From: Chrysochromulina parva
Taxonomy: Eukaryota; Haptophyta; Prymnesiales; Chrysochromulinaceae
Length of the DNA stretch: 20,394 bases
Assembly: GCA_002887195.1 (NCBI GenBank)
Contig: PJAB01000809.1
Coordinates: 1 to 20,394 of the forward strand
Direction of reading: 5' to 3'
Below are positions 1 through 9,900 of this stretch, one piece after another (positions within the stretch are counted from its first letter, which is position 1; each line of letters opens with the position of its first letter). The position numbers and the translations under genes are program-made. The notes beneath the pieces are model-generated. The model was not told the origin of the DNA, searched no databases, and worked only from the letters and a program-made list of their open reading frames with translations.

Positions 1-1
1 A

Positions 2-1054
2 GTCCTCGAGGCGGCGGCACCCGCGACGGCTGGCTTCGGCTCGCTTGCGGCGCTCGAGCGGGCTCTGCCCAAGCACGTGGACCTGGGCAAGCTCGTGGCG
101 TTGGTCGACGTTTCGGGCTCAATGAGCGGCACGCCAATGGAGGCTGCTATCGCGCTCGGGATCCTCGTGTCCGAGCTCGCGGCGCCAACCTTCCGCGATC
201 GCGTGCTGACCTTCGAGTCGGTGCCCAACTGGGTCGACCTGTCGTCGCACACGAGCATCTGTGACAAGGTGCGCGCGTGCCAGAAGGCGCCCTGGGGGGG
301 CTCGACCGACTTCGAGGCCGCGTGTGAGCGCATCCTCGGGGCGGCCGAGGCGGCCAAGCTGCCGCCCGACGAGGTACCCGACCTGATCGTCTTCAGCGAC
401 ATGCAGTTCGATGAGGCGCACGGCGGCCACGGCGGCGGCCACGGCGGCGGCAAAGGCGGTGGCTTCGGCGGCGGCAAGGGCTGCGGCGGACGCGGGCGTC
501 GATTGTCTGCGTGGGAGACCGCCTTCGAGCGCCTCCAGCGTCGGTTCGCCGAAGTGGGCCAGCGGGTGTGCGGTGCGCCGTACGCGGCCCCGCGCATTAT
601 CTTCTGGAACCTGCGCGCGAACACGGTAGGCTTCCCGGTTGCCAAGGACACGCCCAACGTGCAGCTACTGTCAGGCTACTCGCCTGCGTTGCTCAAGCTG
701 GTCGTGTCGGGCGCCGATCTGGTCGGCGACGAGGAGGAAGTCACCGAGACGGCGGTGATGCCCGACGGCTCGATCCAGACCACGACCAAGGTCGTGCGCT
801 CCGGCCCGACGCCCGAGCAGACCCTCCGGACGGCGCTCGACGATGCCGTGTTCGACGCGGTGCGCCTGCAACTTGCGGCCCTCGAGGCGGGTCCCTTCAA
901 GGACTACGCGTTCGCGCCGAAGGAGGGCGCGTTCGAGATGGTCGCGAAGCAGGCCCCCGCCCCGCCCGCGGTAGGAGCGGCCTCGACGGCGGCCATGCCA
1001 GCGGCCCCCGCCCCGCCGGCAGAGGACGACTTCGAGGTCGTTGACGCGAACTGA
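2..1054 (+). CDS. DUF2828-type vWA-domain protein, 3' part (5'-truncated by window edge)
   Basis: The reading frame is open from base 2 to the TGA at 1052-1054, so the gene starts outside the window. The first start-like codon inside, at 77, is a GTG and is unlikely to be used in a eukaryote. The visible 350 residues hold a von Willebrand A-like fold. A metal-site (MIDAS) motif DVSGSMS lies at 107-127, a threonine in WGGSTDF at about 292-312, and an aspartate in VFSDMQFD at 398-400. The order 'DVSGSM - PMEAAIALGILVSEL - WGGSTDF - FSDMQFD' is what I know from the DUF2828 (TROVE-like) family found in plants, protists and giant viruses, whose biochemical role is unknown. A Gly/His-rich insert (419-505) interrupts the fold just after the last metal-binding aspartate, and an Ala/Pro-rich tail precedes the stop. 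The family call is fairly sure; the function is not. Confidence 0.8.
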   Translation, partial: VLEAAAPATAGFGSLAALERALPKHVDLGKLVALVDVSGSMSGTPMEAAIALGILVSELAAPTFRDRVLTFESVPNWVDLSSHTSICDKVRACQKAPWGGSTDFEAACERILGAAEAAKLPPDEVPDLIVFSDMQFDEAHGGHGGGHGGGKGGGFGGGKGCGGRGRRLSAWETAFERLQRRFAEVGQRVCGAPYAAPRIIFWNLRANTVGFPVAKDTPNVQLLSGYSPALLKLVVSGADLVGDEEEVTETAVMPDGSIQTTTKVVRSGPTPEQTLRTALDDAVFDAVRLQLAALEAGPFKDYAFAPKEGAFEMVAKQAPAPPAVGAASTAAMPAAPAPPAEDDFEVVDAN

Positions 1055-1224
1055 GGCTTCAGGTTTACAGTGAGCAGCGTGTACTGTGGTGTCGTGTCGT
1101 CATTTATGTGACTTGTGTGTGGAAGTGTCTGCCGCTGCGAAAAGTTAGCACTCCATTCAGTGAGAAATAAGCCAATGATGCGGCCACTGTGGCATGATCT
1201 CATAAAACACCCTCAAAGTGCGAG

Positions 1225-1262
1225 GAATTCACACATGATTCACAGTCTCTGTCGAATTCACA
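1225..1262 (+). repeat. Short repeated GAATTCACA motif in the putative ArgRS promoter
   Basis: GAATTCACA occurs at 1225-1233 and 1254-1262, with a degenerate copy (GATTCACA) at 1237-1244. The cluster ends 50 bases before the ArgRS start codon, in a 257-bp spacer of lower GC than the flanking genes. A CCAAT pentamer also lies at about 1172. These could be promoter elements, but nothing beyond position supports that. Confidence 0.25.
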
Positions 1263-1311
1263 GCGTGACAGCGATAGTAGGCGACGCACACCATCGCGAA
1301 GGCACGAAAGA

Positions 1312-3147
1312 ATGGCGGCCAAGGTGACCTCCATGCCTACCGTGATCGGCGCGCTCAAAGCCATCTGCACGGCGGCCCAAACCTCAGCATTCCCGGATAT
1401 CGCATCCAAAGTGGACGTGGCGAGTTCGGCCATGGGCGCCGACTACCAGAACAATTCGGCGCTCTCGCTCTTCGGGCGTCTCAAGGCCGCGGGCCTGCCC
1501 GATGGCATCAAATCGCCAAAGGACGTGGCGCAGCGACTCGCGGACGCGATGCAGCTGTGCGACTCCGAGGCCATGATGGCCAAGGTGGAGGTGGCGGGCG
1601 CAGGCTTCATCAACATCACCATCTCTGGCCCGTGGTTCGCCGACAGGCTGAACACGATCGCACAGAACGGCGCGCTGCCGCCGCCCGTGCAAACGCAGAA
1701 AGTGGTCGTCGATTTCTCATCGCCGAACGTGGCCAAGGAGATGCACGCGGGCCACCTTCGCTCGACGATCATCGGCGACTCCATCTGCCGCGTGCTCGAG
1801 TTCTGCGGCCATGAGGTGCTGCGCGTCAACCATGTGGGCGATTGGGGCACGCAGTTTGGCATGCTCATCGGCCACCTCAAGCAGGTCTTCCCGGACTTTG
1901 CGAGCAACCCACCGCCCATTGGCGACCTGCAGGCCTTCTACAAGGAGTCCAAGAAGCACTTCGATGAGGATAAGGACTTTGCCAAGCTCGCTCACGAGGA
2001 GGTGGTGCGGCTGCAGAGCGGCGACGGCGCCTCGCGCTACGCGTGGCAGCAAATCTGCGACGTCTCGCGTGCCGCCTTCGAGGAGGTCTACTCGCGGCTG
2101 GGCGTCAAGCTGACGGAGGTGGGCGAGTCGTTCTACAATGAGTACATCCACGCGGTCGTCTCACACCTCAACGAGATCGGGCTTGTCTCCGACTCGGTCG
2201 ATCCCGCGGACCCGAGCCGTGTCGCCAAGGTCGTCTTCCCGCCGAACACGAAGCACGAGCAGCCGCTCATGGTCGTCAAGAGCGACGGCGGCTTCGGCTA
2301 CGACTCGACAGACATGGCGGCAGTCTGGTACCGCATCTTCGAGCACCAGGCTAATTGGATCATCTACGTAACCGACGCGGGCCAGGCGCCCCACTTTGAG
2401 CTCGTCTTCGAGGCGGCGAGGGCGGCGGGATGGGCGACGGAGGCCACGCGGCTCGACCACGTGCCCTTCGGGCTCGTGTGCGGCGACGACGGCAAGAAGT
2501 TCAAGACGCGCTCGGGCGAGACCGTCCGTTTGGTCGACTTGCTCGACGAGGCAAAGATCCGAATGGGCAAGACGTTACACGAGCGCCAGCTCGAGCAACT
2601 CAAGCAGAAGGAGGAGGGCGCGACTGGCGGGCGTGTCTCGCTGACGGAGATGGACGACGCGACGCTCGAGACATATGCGGCCGTCATCGGCTACTCCGCC
2701 GTCAAGTACGCCGACCTCAAGGCGAACAGGATCTCCAACTACATCTTCAACTATGATCGCATGCTCGACGAGAAGGGCAACACGGCCGTGTACCTGCTGT
2801 ACGCGGGCGCGCGCATCGCCTCGATCGTGCGCAATTCGGGGGTGGACATGAATGCGCTGCTCGCCAGCGGTGCGCGCATCGTGCTCGTTGAGCCGGCCGA
2901 GTTCAAGCTGGGCAAGGAGCTGCTGCGCTTCCAGGAAATCATCGAGCTGATGCTCAGCACGCTCCAGCCTAACTTCATCTGCGAGTACCTCTATGAGTTG
3001 TGCAATCTCTTCACCAAGTTCTACCAGGAGTGCAAGGTCATTGGCGACCCGGCGCAGGACTCGCGCCTGCTACTCCTCATCGCGCTCGAGAAGACGCTCA
3101 GGAAGGGCTTCGCCCTCGTCGGGCTGGGCTATCTCGAGCGCATTTGA
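1312..3147 (+). CDS. argS: Arginyl-tRNA synthetase, cytosolic eukaryotic type
   Basis: This 611-residue class I aminoacyl-tRNA synthetase charges tRNA-Arg with arginine using ATP; enzymes of this class need the tRNA for amino-acid activation. Residues 1-120 form the N-terminal tRNA D-loop-binding domain, ending in GAGFINITIS. The HIGH-type motif is HAGHLRSTIIGD at residues 145-156 (HAGH at 1744-1755). The KMSKS-equivalent loop is GKKFKTRSG at residues 394-402 (2491-2517), the usual ArgRS form. The C-terminal DALR anticodon-binding domain starts near 2760 and runs to the end, closing with GLGYLERI as in other cytosolic ArgRS. Length fits the family (about 580-660). The ATG at 1312 has A at -3 and G at +4 and is followed at once by the conserved domain, with no obvious targeting peptide. 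No intron is visible. Whether a second organellar ArgRS exists elsewhere cannot be seen. Confidence 0.96.
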   Translation: MAAKVTSMPTVIGALKAICTAAQTSAFPDIASKVDVASSAMGADYQNNSALSLFGRLKAAGLPDGIKSPKDVAQRLADAMQLCDSEAMMAKVEVAGAGFINITISGPWFADRLNTIAQNGALPPPVQTQKVVVDFSSPNVAKEMHAGHLRSTIIGDSICRVLEFCGHEVLRVNHVGDWGTQFGMLIGHLKQVFPDFASNPPPIGDLQAFYKESKKHFDEDKDFAKLAHEEVVRLQSGDGASRYAWQQICDVSRAAFEEVYSRLGVKLTEVGESFYNEYIHAVVSHLNEIGLVSDSVDPADPSRVAKVVFPPNTKHEQPLMVVKSDGGFGYDSTDMAAVWYRIFEHQANWIIYVTDAGQAPHFELVFEAARAAGWATEATRLDHVPFGLVCGDDGKKFKTRSGETVRLVDLLDEAKIRMGKTLHERQLEQLKQKEEGATGGRVSLTEMDDATLETYAAVIGYSAVKYADLKANRISNYIFNYDRMLDEKGNTAVYLLYAGARIASIVRNSGVDMNALLASGARIVLVEPAEFKLGKELLRFQEIIELMLSTLQPNFICEYLYELCNLFTKFYQECKVIGDPAQDSRLLLLIALEKTLRKGFALVGLGYLERI

Positions 3148-3226
3148 GGGAGCAGATCGACGTTCGGTATCGCCAAACATTTATGATAATGCGAGAGAGA
3201 GACCAGAGGCCTGAGAGGCTCGAGAG

Positions 3227-3445
3227 GTAAGGGCGAGCTCAGATGGCCACAGGGACCTGCGAGGTGGGCGCACGGCGGGGACCTGATGCCCGCATCTTTA
3301 AAGGGAGAACCACCTGCTTGTGCAGGCGGGATTTTTCTTTGTGAATGGTTCACATCGTCCTCCTCTAGAACACCTAAACATCCTGGTGCGTGCCCGAGCC
3401 AACTGACGGTTATTAACAGCCAATTCACACCTCTTCTTCTCGCAG
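3227..3445 (+). other. Candidate intron at the 5' end of the BEACH gene
   Basis: A consensus donor (GAGAG|GTAAGG, GT at 3227) and a strong acceptor (a TATTAAC branch-like sequence near 3411, then CTCTTCTTCTCGCAG ending at 3445) bracket 219 bases that are AT-richer than the coding DNA on either side. If spliced, the coding frame would most simply begin at the ATG at 3496, and the ATG at 3286 would be intronic. Upstream ATGs at 3183 and 3189 would then open a short out-of-frame uORF across the junction. Splicing instead to the AG at 3418-3419 would keep those ATGs in frame, though that acceptor is weak. The sequence alone does not decide. Confidence 0.5.
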
Positions 3446-6400
3446 AAGGCTCCTTGATCCAACTTCTCCTCGCTCGCCGGGGAGCCTCCTCTCCGATGTC
3501 CGCCCTGCGGCTCATCACGAGAGCCTTCTCGTCGCAGACACCGACCACGAAGCGGCCCGCCAGAGCCCTCGACCTTTGCTTCTTCGTCGGTGATGACTCG
3601 CTGAGGCGAATGTGGGATGCGTGCCCTCTGCAGCCCGAGGACAGTGGCCTCGAGCCCATGTGCGGCGTGCTGCTCCGATGCTCGGAGCTGCCACCGGTAC
3701 TGTCGATCACGCACAGCACCGGGGAGCGTGAGCAGCAGGTGCTCCCACGCATGCTGGCTTACGTGCAGCACGCGTGCGACGTCCTCTCGGCAAATGTGGA
3801 CCAAGCGGAGATGGCCGACGACTTCACACCAGGCGGGCGCGCGTTGGCGTGGCGCGAGTGCGCGGCAGGCGTGGCGCTGATCAGTGCGGCCGCTCGGCTC
3901 TTTGTGCAGCTCGCGCAGACGCCGCAATACCGGCTTCTCCTCCTGCAGCACGAGCTGCCAAGCCACGTGAGGCACACCGTCTCGCGCCTGGCCGATTGCA
4001 TCCAAGTGCTCCAGCGCTCTGCCGACGCCAGCGGCATCGTGAGCGGAGGCTGCAGCGACGGCGACGGCGTCAGCGTCGGCAATGGCAATGCCAGCAGCGG
4101 ACCCTTGAGTGCCAACACGAGCGCGCAGCAGCTCATGCTCCTGGGCACGTTGCAGCGGTGCGTGGTGCTTCTCGGCTCGCTCTGGCAGGCCGGCTTCGCG
4201 GCGGTTCACGCGCCAGAGGGCCAACTAAGGCCGTCGCTGCCGCGGCTCGCCGACTCGGTCGAGGAGCTGCTGCGTGCGCCCACGACAGCGCTCGGCCTCG
4301 GGCTCGACACCGCCTCCGACAGCGGAGGCGGCGGAGTGGGCGGCGCAGCGCTGCAGCACATCCAGCAGTTGCTGCGCGTGCTGCGCCTGTGCCAGCAGCT
4401 GCAGGCGTCACTCGTGCTCGGCACGACGCTCTGGGGCGCGACGCTGCGCGTGCAGCGCTTCGGCGTGGCTGCGCTCGGCGTGCTGCTCCAATCGTCGCCC
4501 TCCTTCGACGAGCCCTTTCTGCAACAGGAAGGGGTACGCGTGCTGCTGGGCTTGATGAGGCTCCAAGCGCCGCCGCTCGTCGTCGCCGACGCAGAGACGC
4601 TCCGATCGTCGCAGCGGCATCTCCTCCAGCTGCAGCTGCAGAGCATGCTGGTGCTCACGCAGGAGAGCGCGCCGGTCGAGACGGGCGCGTGGCGCTTGCA
4701 GTGGGCACAGGCGCAGGGCACCTTGCAGCTGCAGCGGCTGATCAGCTACGTGCACAACGTCTTCCGAGTGCCCAGCAGCACCCAAAACATGGCGCCGACC
4801 GCGGGCACTGCGGTGGCGGCGCCACCGGAGGCACACGCGAGAGGGGACGTGTCCGCATCAACGCGGCTGCTGCTGGCAGTGGAGGCGGAGGCGACTCTCC
4901 TAGCGCGCGGCCTCAGCAGCGCACAGCTCGTCGAGTGGGCGCAAGGCGTGGTGCAGCCGCCCGGAACGGCGCGCGTCTCACCGCACCCCGAAGGCAGCGT
5001 GGCCGTTGAGTCGCCAGTGGTGCAGGCGGCGGTTGCGGCCGAGCGCGCGGCGGTGCCCTTGAGCTCCGCCGAGCTGCTGCTCGTCCTCCGCTTCGTACGC
5101 GCTGCGTGTGCGAGCTGCTACTCCGAGGGACTCGCGCTGTCTCGGGCGCCGTCCTTGGGCGCGCAAAGCCACCTGAGCGCTGTCCCGGGCACTCCAGCCT
5201 CCTTGCACAGCAGCATCTCGCCCCTGAGCTCGCCGCGCTCGCCCGTCGCGCGCGCTTCGCTCAGTGGAGCACGCCTCTCAGCCATCGCCGCGCGCGGCGG
5301 CAGCATCGTCGTCGGCAAGGGGCTCGTGGCCAAGTCAAGTCAAGTCAAGTCACCGTCGTACGAGGTAGATCGCGGGCCGGTTGATCACGACGATGAGGGC
5401 GCTGTACGCACGCCGGCTGAGTCGACCATCACTGCCACGAGCGACTCGCTCCCACGGGTGATGGGGACGCCGATGCCGCCCATACATGAAGCCCTCCTGG
5501 CAGCACTGCTCGGCGCCTTCCTCCCCGCCAGCAGCCTGGACGAGATGGGTATCGCTCCCAACACTCCCGGCGTCACCCCATCCAAGCCGTGGAAAATGGC
5601 CGGACCAGCGGCGGCGGACGGGAAGGAGGGCGAGGCGGCGCCGTTGTGGGCCCTCATGCTCCTCGACGTGCTGCGCGAATACGGTCCGTCCATCATTCTG
5701 CCCTCGCCCAGTTTGTGCGTGCTCGCAATCCGGCTGCTCTCTTCGGACGCCTTTCTGATGTGCGATGACCCCGGTGACGGCTGGTGGCCTGCGCAGCTCC
5801 CATCGCTGCCGCCCATTATCGCCCCAGTGGCGTACCTGCAGTCGACAGGCGAGTTGAGCACGGAGCCGCTGACGCTCGCGCGCCCTCCGCTGGCGCAACT
5901 CGGTCTGTTTCACCTGAGGGCGCTCGTGCGGAGCATTGGGCTCACAACTCCCGACGGCGCCGCCGACTGCGCCCTCACGCTGCTCCGTACGTTGCAAGCC
6001 TGCCTCTCGCCCAGGCGCAGGGTCGCGTCGGCGCACGGCGTCTTGTCGCTCTGGCTCTGTCTCTGTGAAATGCTCGACACCTTGAACGCGACAGTCCCAC
6101 CGCTCGCGCGGCCGTACGCGGCACCGGCGGGCATGGTGCCGGACGCATGGGCGGCGTACCTGGTGACGCTCGCGCAGATGATCCGTAGCGTGCGCTCGCT
6201 GGCCGACGCCGACGTGGCGTCCGAAGGCAGGCATGCGCAGCGCGGCGGACTCATGCCGATCGCCGAGCCGAGCGTGGACCACGCTGCGCACACGATGCCT
6301 CAATCTTCGGCCCTCTTGTCTAAGCTACCGGTCGATGGGCTCATCTGCTCCATTTGCGAGCGCACGCTGCGGCTCTCTTCGCTGCCTCGCTGGGCGCTGC

Positions 6401-6895
6401 AGCCGTCAGCGGCCCATCCCTCGAAGCCTGTGCTCTTTTATGCGCTCATCGAGCTCATGCTGTCTCCTCTGAGCGACCAGGTGCTCCCAGCGCCCACGCC
6501 ACTGAACGGTGTGGCGGCCATGTTGCCCGCCAGCGGCACGACGGACGGCACTGATGGCTCTGCCGCCGCCCCGACGACGCGCTCGCCTTTCGACGAGTGC
6601 GCGAGCGAGCCGAACTCGAATCCGCGCAGCAGCATCGGCGACCGCGCCGCGCGCTTTGCGGCAAGCCAGCTGGTCTCGTTGCTGTGCGTGGCGGCGTTTG
6701 AATGCCGCCTCGAGGGCGACTTGCAAGGGCAGATGAGCTTCACTGACTCGATGGGCTCGTCGACCATCTCGCCGTGGGTCACGGCCGTCGAGCTCATCAA
6801 TACGTACCTTGGCGTGCTGGGGCCCATCATAGAACCTGGCGACGCACTCAGCGATGCCGAGCTGATGGCGGTGTACTCAACGTCGTTCGCGTCGA

Positions 6896-6932
<37 letters not shown>

Positions 6933-9900
6933 CAGCCGGGACACCAGCGCGGGCGCCAGCGACTACGAGGCGCGCCGATACGCATGGGTGGTGCCGCGAC
7001 GCGCTCCTCCAAAGGCAGCAGCAACGCCAGAGCTCATCACGCCTGCAGAGTCCCTCGAGGCGGCGGAGGCGGAGAGGCGGCATCGGCAGGGTCACGTTCT
7101 CTGGGGGATGGTGATTGAGGGCGTTGACAAGCTTGTACGGCTCGAGGCAGCGCTCCTCTCGCCGTGCGCCATCCACCCGCAGCAGTGTCTGAGCGAGGCT
7201 CTCACCCCAAAGCTGCTCAACGAGTGCGACATCTACGCGACCCTCCTACTGGGACTCGAGGCCGAGGCAGGCACCCCACGGTACCGTGCCGCGCTGCTAC
7301 GCGTGCTCGACACGCTCCCAATGCTCACGTGGGGCGCTGCGCAGGCGCAGGCCTCCTTTAGCGCGAGCGTGGCTCAAGAGCGTCTCGTCGAGCTTGTGCT
7401 GCGTGCGGGGACGCCAGTCGACCTTGCAACGATCATTCGTCTCTTCAATTGGTTTGCCGCGATGCCCGCGCAATTGACCTTTGGAGAGGACGACGGCTCG
7501 CCACCACCGGCCGCCGCGATAGGGGCGGCGATAGGGGCGGCGATGGGGGCGGCGATAGGGACGTCGATGGGGGGGGCGGCTGGCGCGCGCGCTCCTCCCC
7601 CTCCCCCGGCGACGCTACCGTCCCCAGCGACGCTACCGTCCCCAGCGACGCTGCCGTCCCCGGCGCCGCCGCCGCTTCAGAAGCCGCGCATCGGGCGGCG
7701 CGCGTGGGCTTCCCCACGCCAAGCAACGGTGCAGATGGGCGAGGTGGCCAAGGTCCTGATCGCCCTCCTGCCACACTGCGCGGAGGAGGTGCAGCTGCAG
7801 CTCCTCGAGCGTATGGGGAAGCTGCTCGAAGGATCGATCCTGAACCGCTCTCGCTGCTCCGAGCTGCGCTTGCTGCGCCATATGCTGCAGCTGCTCGCCA
7901 CGCCGCTGAGCGAATCTGTGCAGAAGGCGTTGCTGCATGCTCTCACGCCGCTCGCCTCGCATTCGGTCTCCGTGTCGGAGCTCAAGCTGCTCTTCTCGCT
8001 CCTTGCGCAGCCACCGCCAACAGAGGGCGCGCCCAACACGGCGCATCGGCTGCACTCCGAGCTGCTCTCGACGATCTCGTCGATGCTCAAGCAGCACGGC
8101 CCGGCGGCTTCGTTCATCTTCGACGGGCACCACTCGGGCCTACTGCTGCCGCCGATCCCCCGTCTCTCGCAGACTGGCTACACCTTCTACGCGTGGGTAC
8201 GCGTCGATTCCTTCTCACCACCCGCCGCCCACGGCAGCGCCTCGAGAGCCGCCCGGGCGGGAGCCTCTCCTCTTCTACTGGGCGCAGCCGACGCGGCGGC
8301 GCCAGCATTGTGGTCGCCTCGGCTGCTCTCCCTGCATGATGAGCAGGGGCGTGGCCTCGAGATCGTCTTTGCGCGCGAGCGCACGCCGGACGGGCAGCCG
8401 ACGGCCAGTGCCGATATGAACGCGTGCGCGTACTTGCAGCTGCGTACGACGAGCGCAGGCAGCTCAGCCGGTGCGCCGCCTTCGGTGCAGGTGCTCGACT
8501 TCCGCTTCCCCTTCAAGCCCGGCCGTTGGTACCACATCGGCGTGACTCATGAGGTGTCCAGGCTCTTCACCAAGTCGCTCGCGAAGCTCTTTGTCGACGG
8601 TCAGCTGCAACAGAGCGGCCAACTCAAGTTCCCACAAGCGGAGCGCCTCACGCGCGGCTTTATCGGGACCAACGCGCTCGAGACGGCGCTCGACGCCACC
8701 GACGCCGACGCGCTCGACGCGGCGCGCGAGCGGCCGCAGCCGCTGTGCGGCCAGGTGGGCGCCGTGTACCTCCTCTCCGAGCCCGTGGACCCCGAGCACG
8801 TGCACCAGATTTGGTCTCTCGGCGCGGGCTTCGATTGGGTGCCCGATCGCGAGGAGGCCTTGGCTGCAAGCAGCGGCGAGCTGCCGAATATGGGCTCGCT
8901 CATCCTCGCCCTGAATCCCAAGTCGCGAGATGGCGACGAGTTCCCCAACAATGCGGCGCTCGTGGGCACCGAGGCCGGGCTCGCGGCGCAGCAAGCGGCG
9001 GCCGCAGGAGGGATTGGTCTGGGTCGATCCGCTACGGCCGCCACTCTCTCCGTCGGAAGCCACGCGTGTGTCACGCAGACGGTGCGCGAGTCGGCGCGCT
9101 GCCTCGGCGGCGTGCAGCTCCTCTTCCCGCTCCTGGCGCGGGACTGGATGCCCGATGCCGGTGCGAGCAGCGATGCCGGTGCGAGCGGCAGCAGCAGCGC
9201 TGACGGTGGCGCGAGTGGAGGTGCGAGCGGTGGCGCCGTCGTGAGCGCCACCGGAGCCAAGCTGGACAGGAGTCAGAAGGAGAAGCTCCTCGTGCAGCTG
9301 CTTGGGCTGATGAGCCAGATGCTGTGGGACTCCGCCGCGGACCAGCACTTCATGCTCCGCCGGCACGGCTTCGCTATTCTCGTCTTCCTCTTGCGCCAGC
9401 TGCCGCCAATCATCTGGACAGTCCAGGCGGTCACCGCATGCGTGCAGCTCACTTCCTGCTTCGCCTCGTCCGAGGCACTTCACCATGAGGCCGTGTGGCT
9501 CCTCTTCGGAGCACCGCGCCTCTGGATCTTCACGCAGCTCGAGGTGCAGCTCGAGGTGTATGATGTCCTCCACTCGTTCATCGAGCGCAAGCCAAGCGCC
9601 TTTCTGCAGCCGTCGGCGACCTCCGGCGAGCCCCTTCTCAGCCTGCAGAGGCTGCTCGACGACCTCGAGGTATACTACTGGCGCCAGCCTTCGGCGACCT
9701 CCTTTGCTCGGCAGCCCCTTCGGCACGCGGTGAGTGGTGAGGTCATTGGCGAGCGACCCAACCACGAAGGGCTGAAACGGCTGCGGCGCAAGGTGTTCAA
9801 CCTGCTCCAGGTGCTCGCGGAGGCGGAGCTCACACGAGCAGACGCCAAGTGCCTCGTATCCGTGCTTCGCTCGTGCCGCGATGCGTGGGTCTTGATCGAC

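Noticed and set aside
77..79. GTG at 77 as the start of the vWA gene
   Set aside because: The frame is open to the window edge, and a GTG start is not expected in a eukaryotic nuclear gene; the conserved domain is already under way.
3298..4224. 308-residue minus-strand open frame at the 5' end of the BEACH gene
   Set aside because: It is antisense to the leader and to Leu-rich helical coding sequence, has no domain, and shows low-complexity Arg/Ala/Glu composition.
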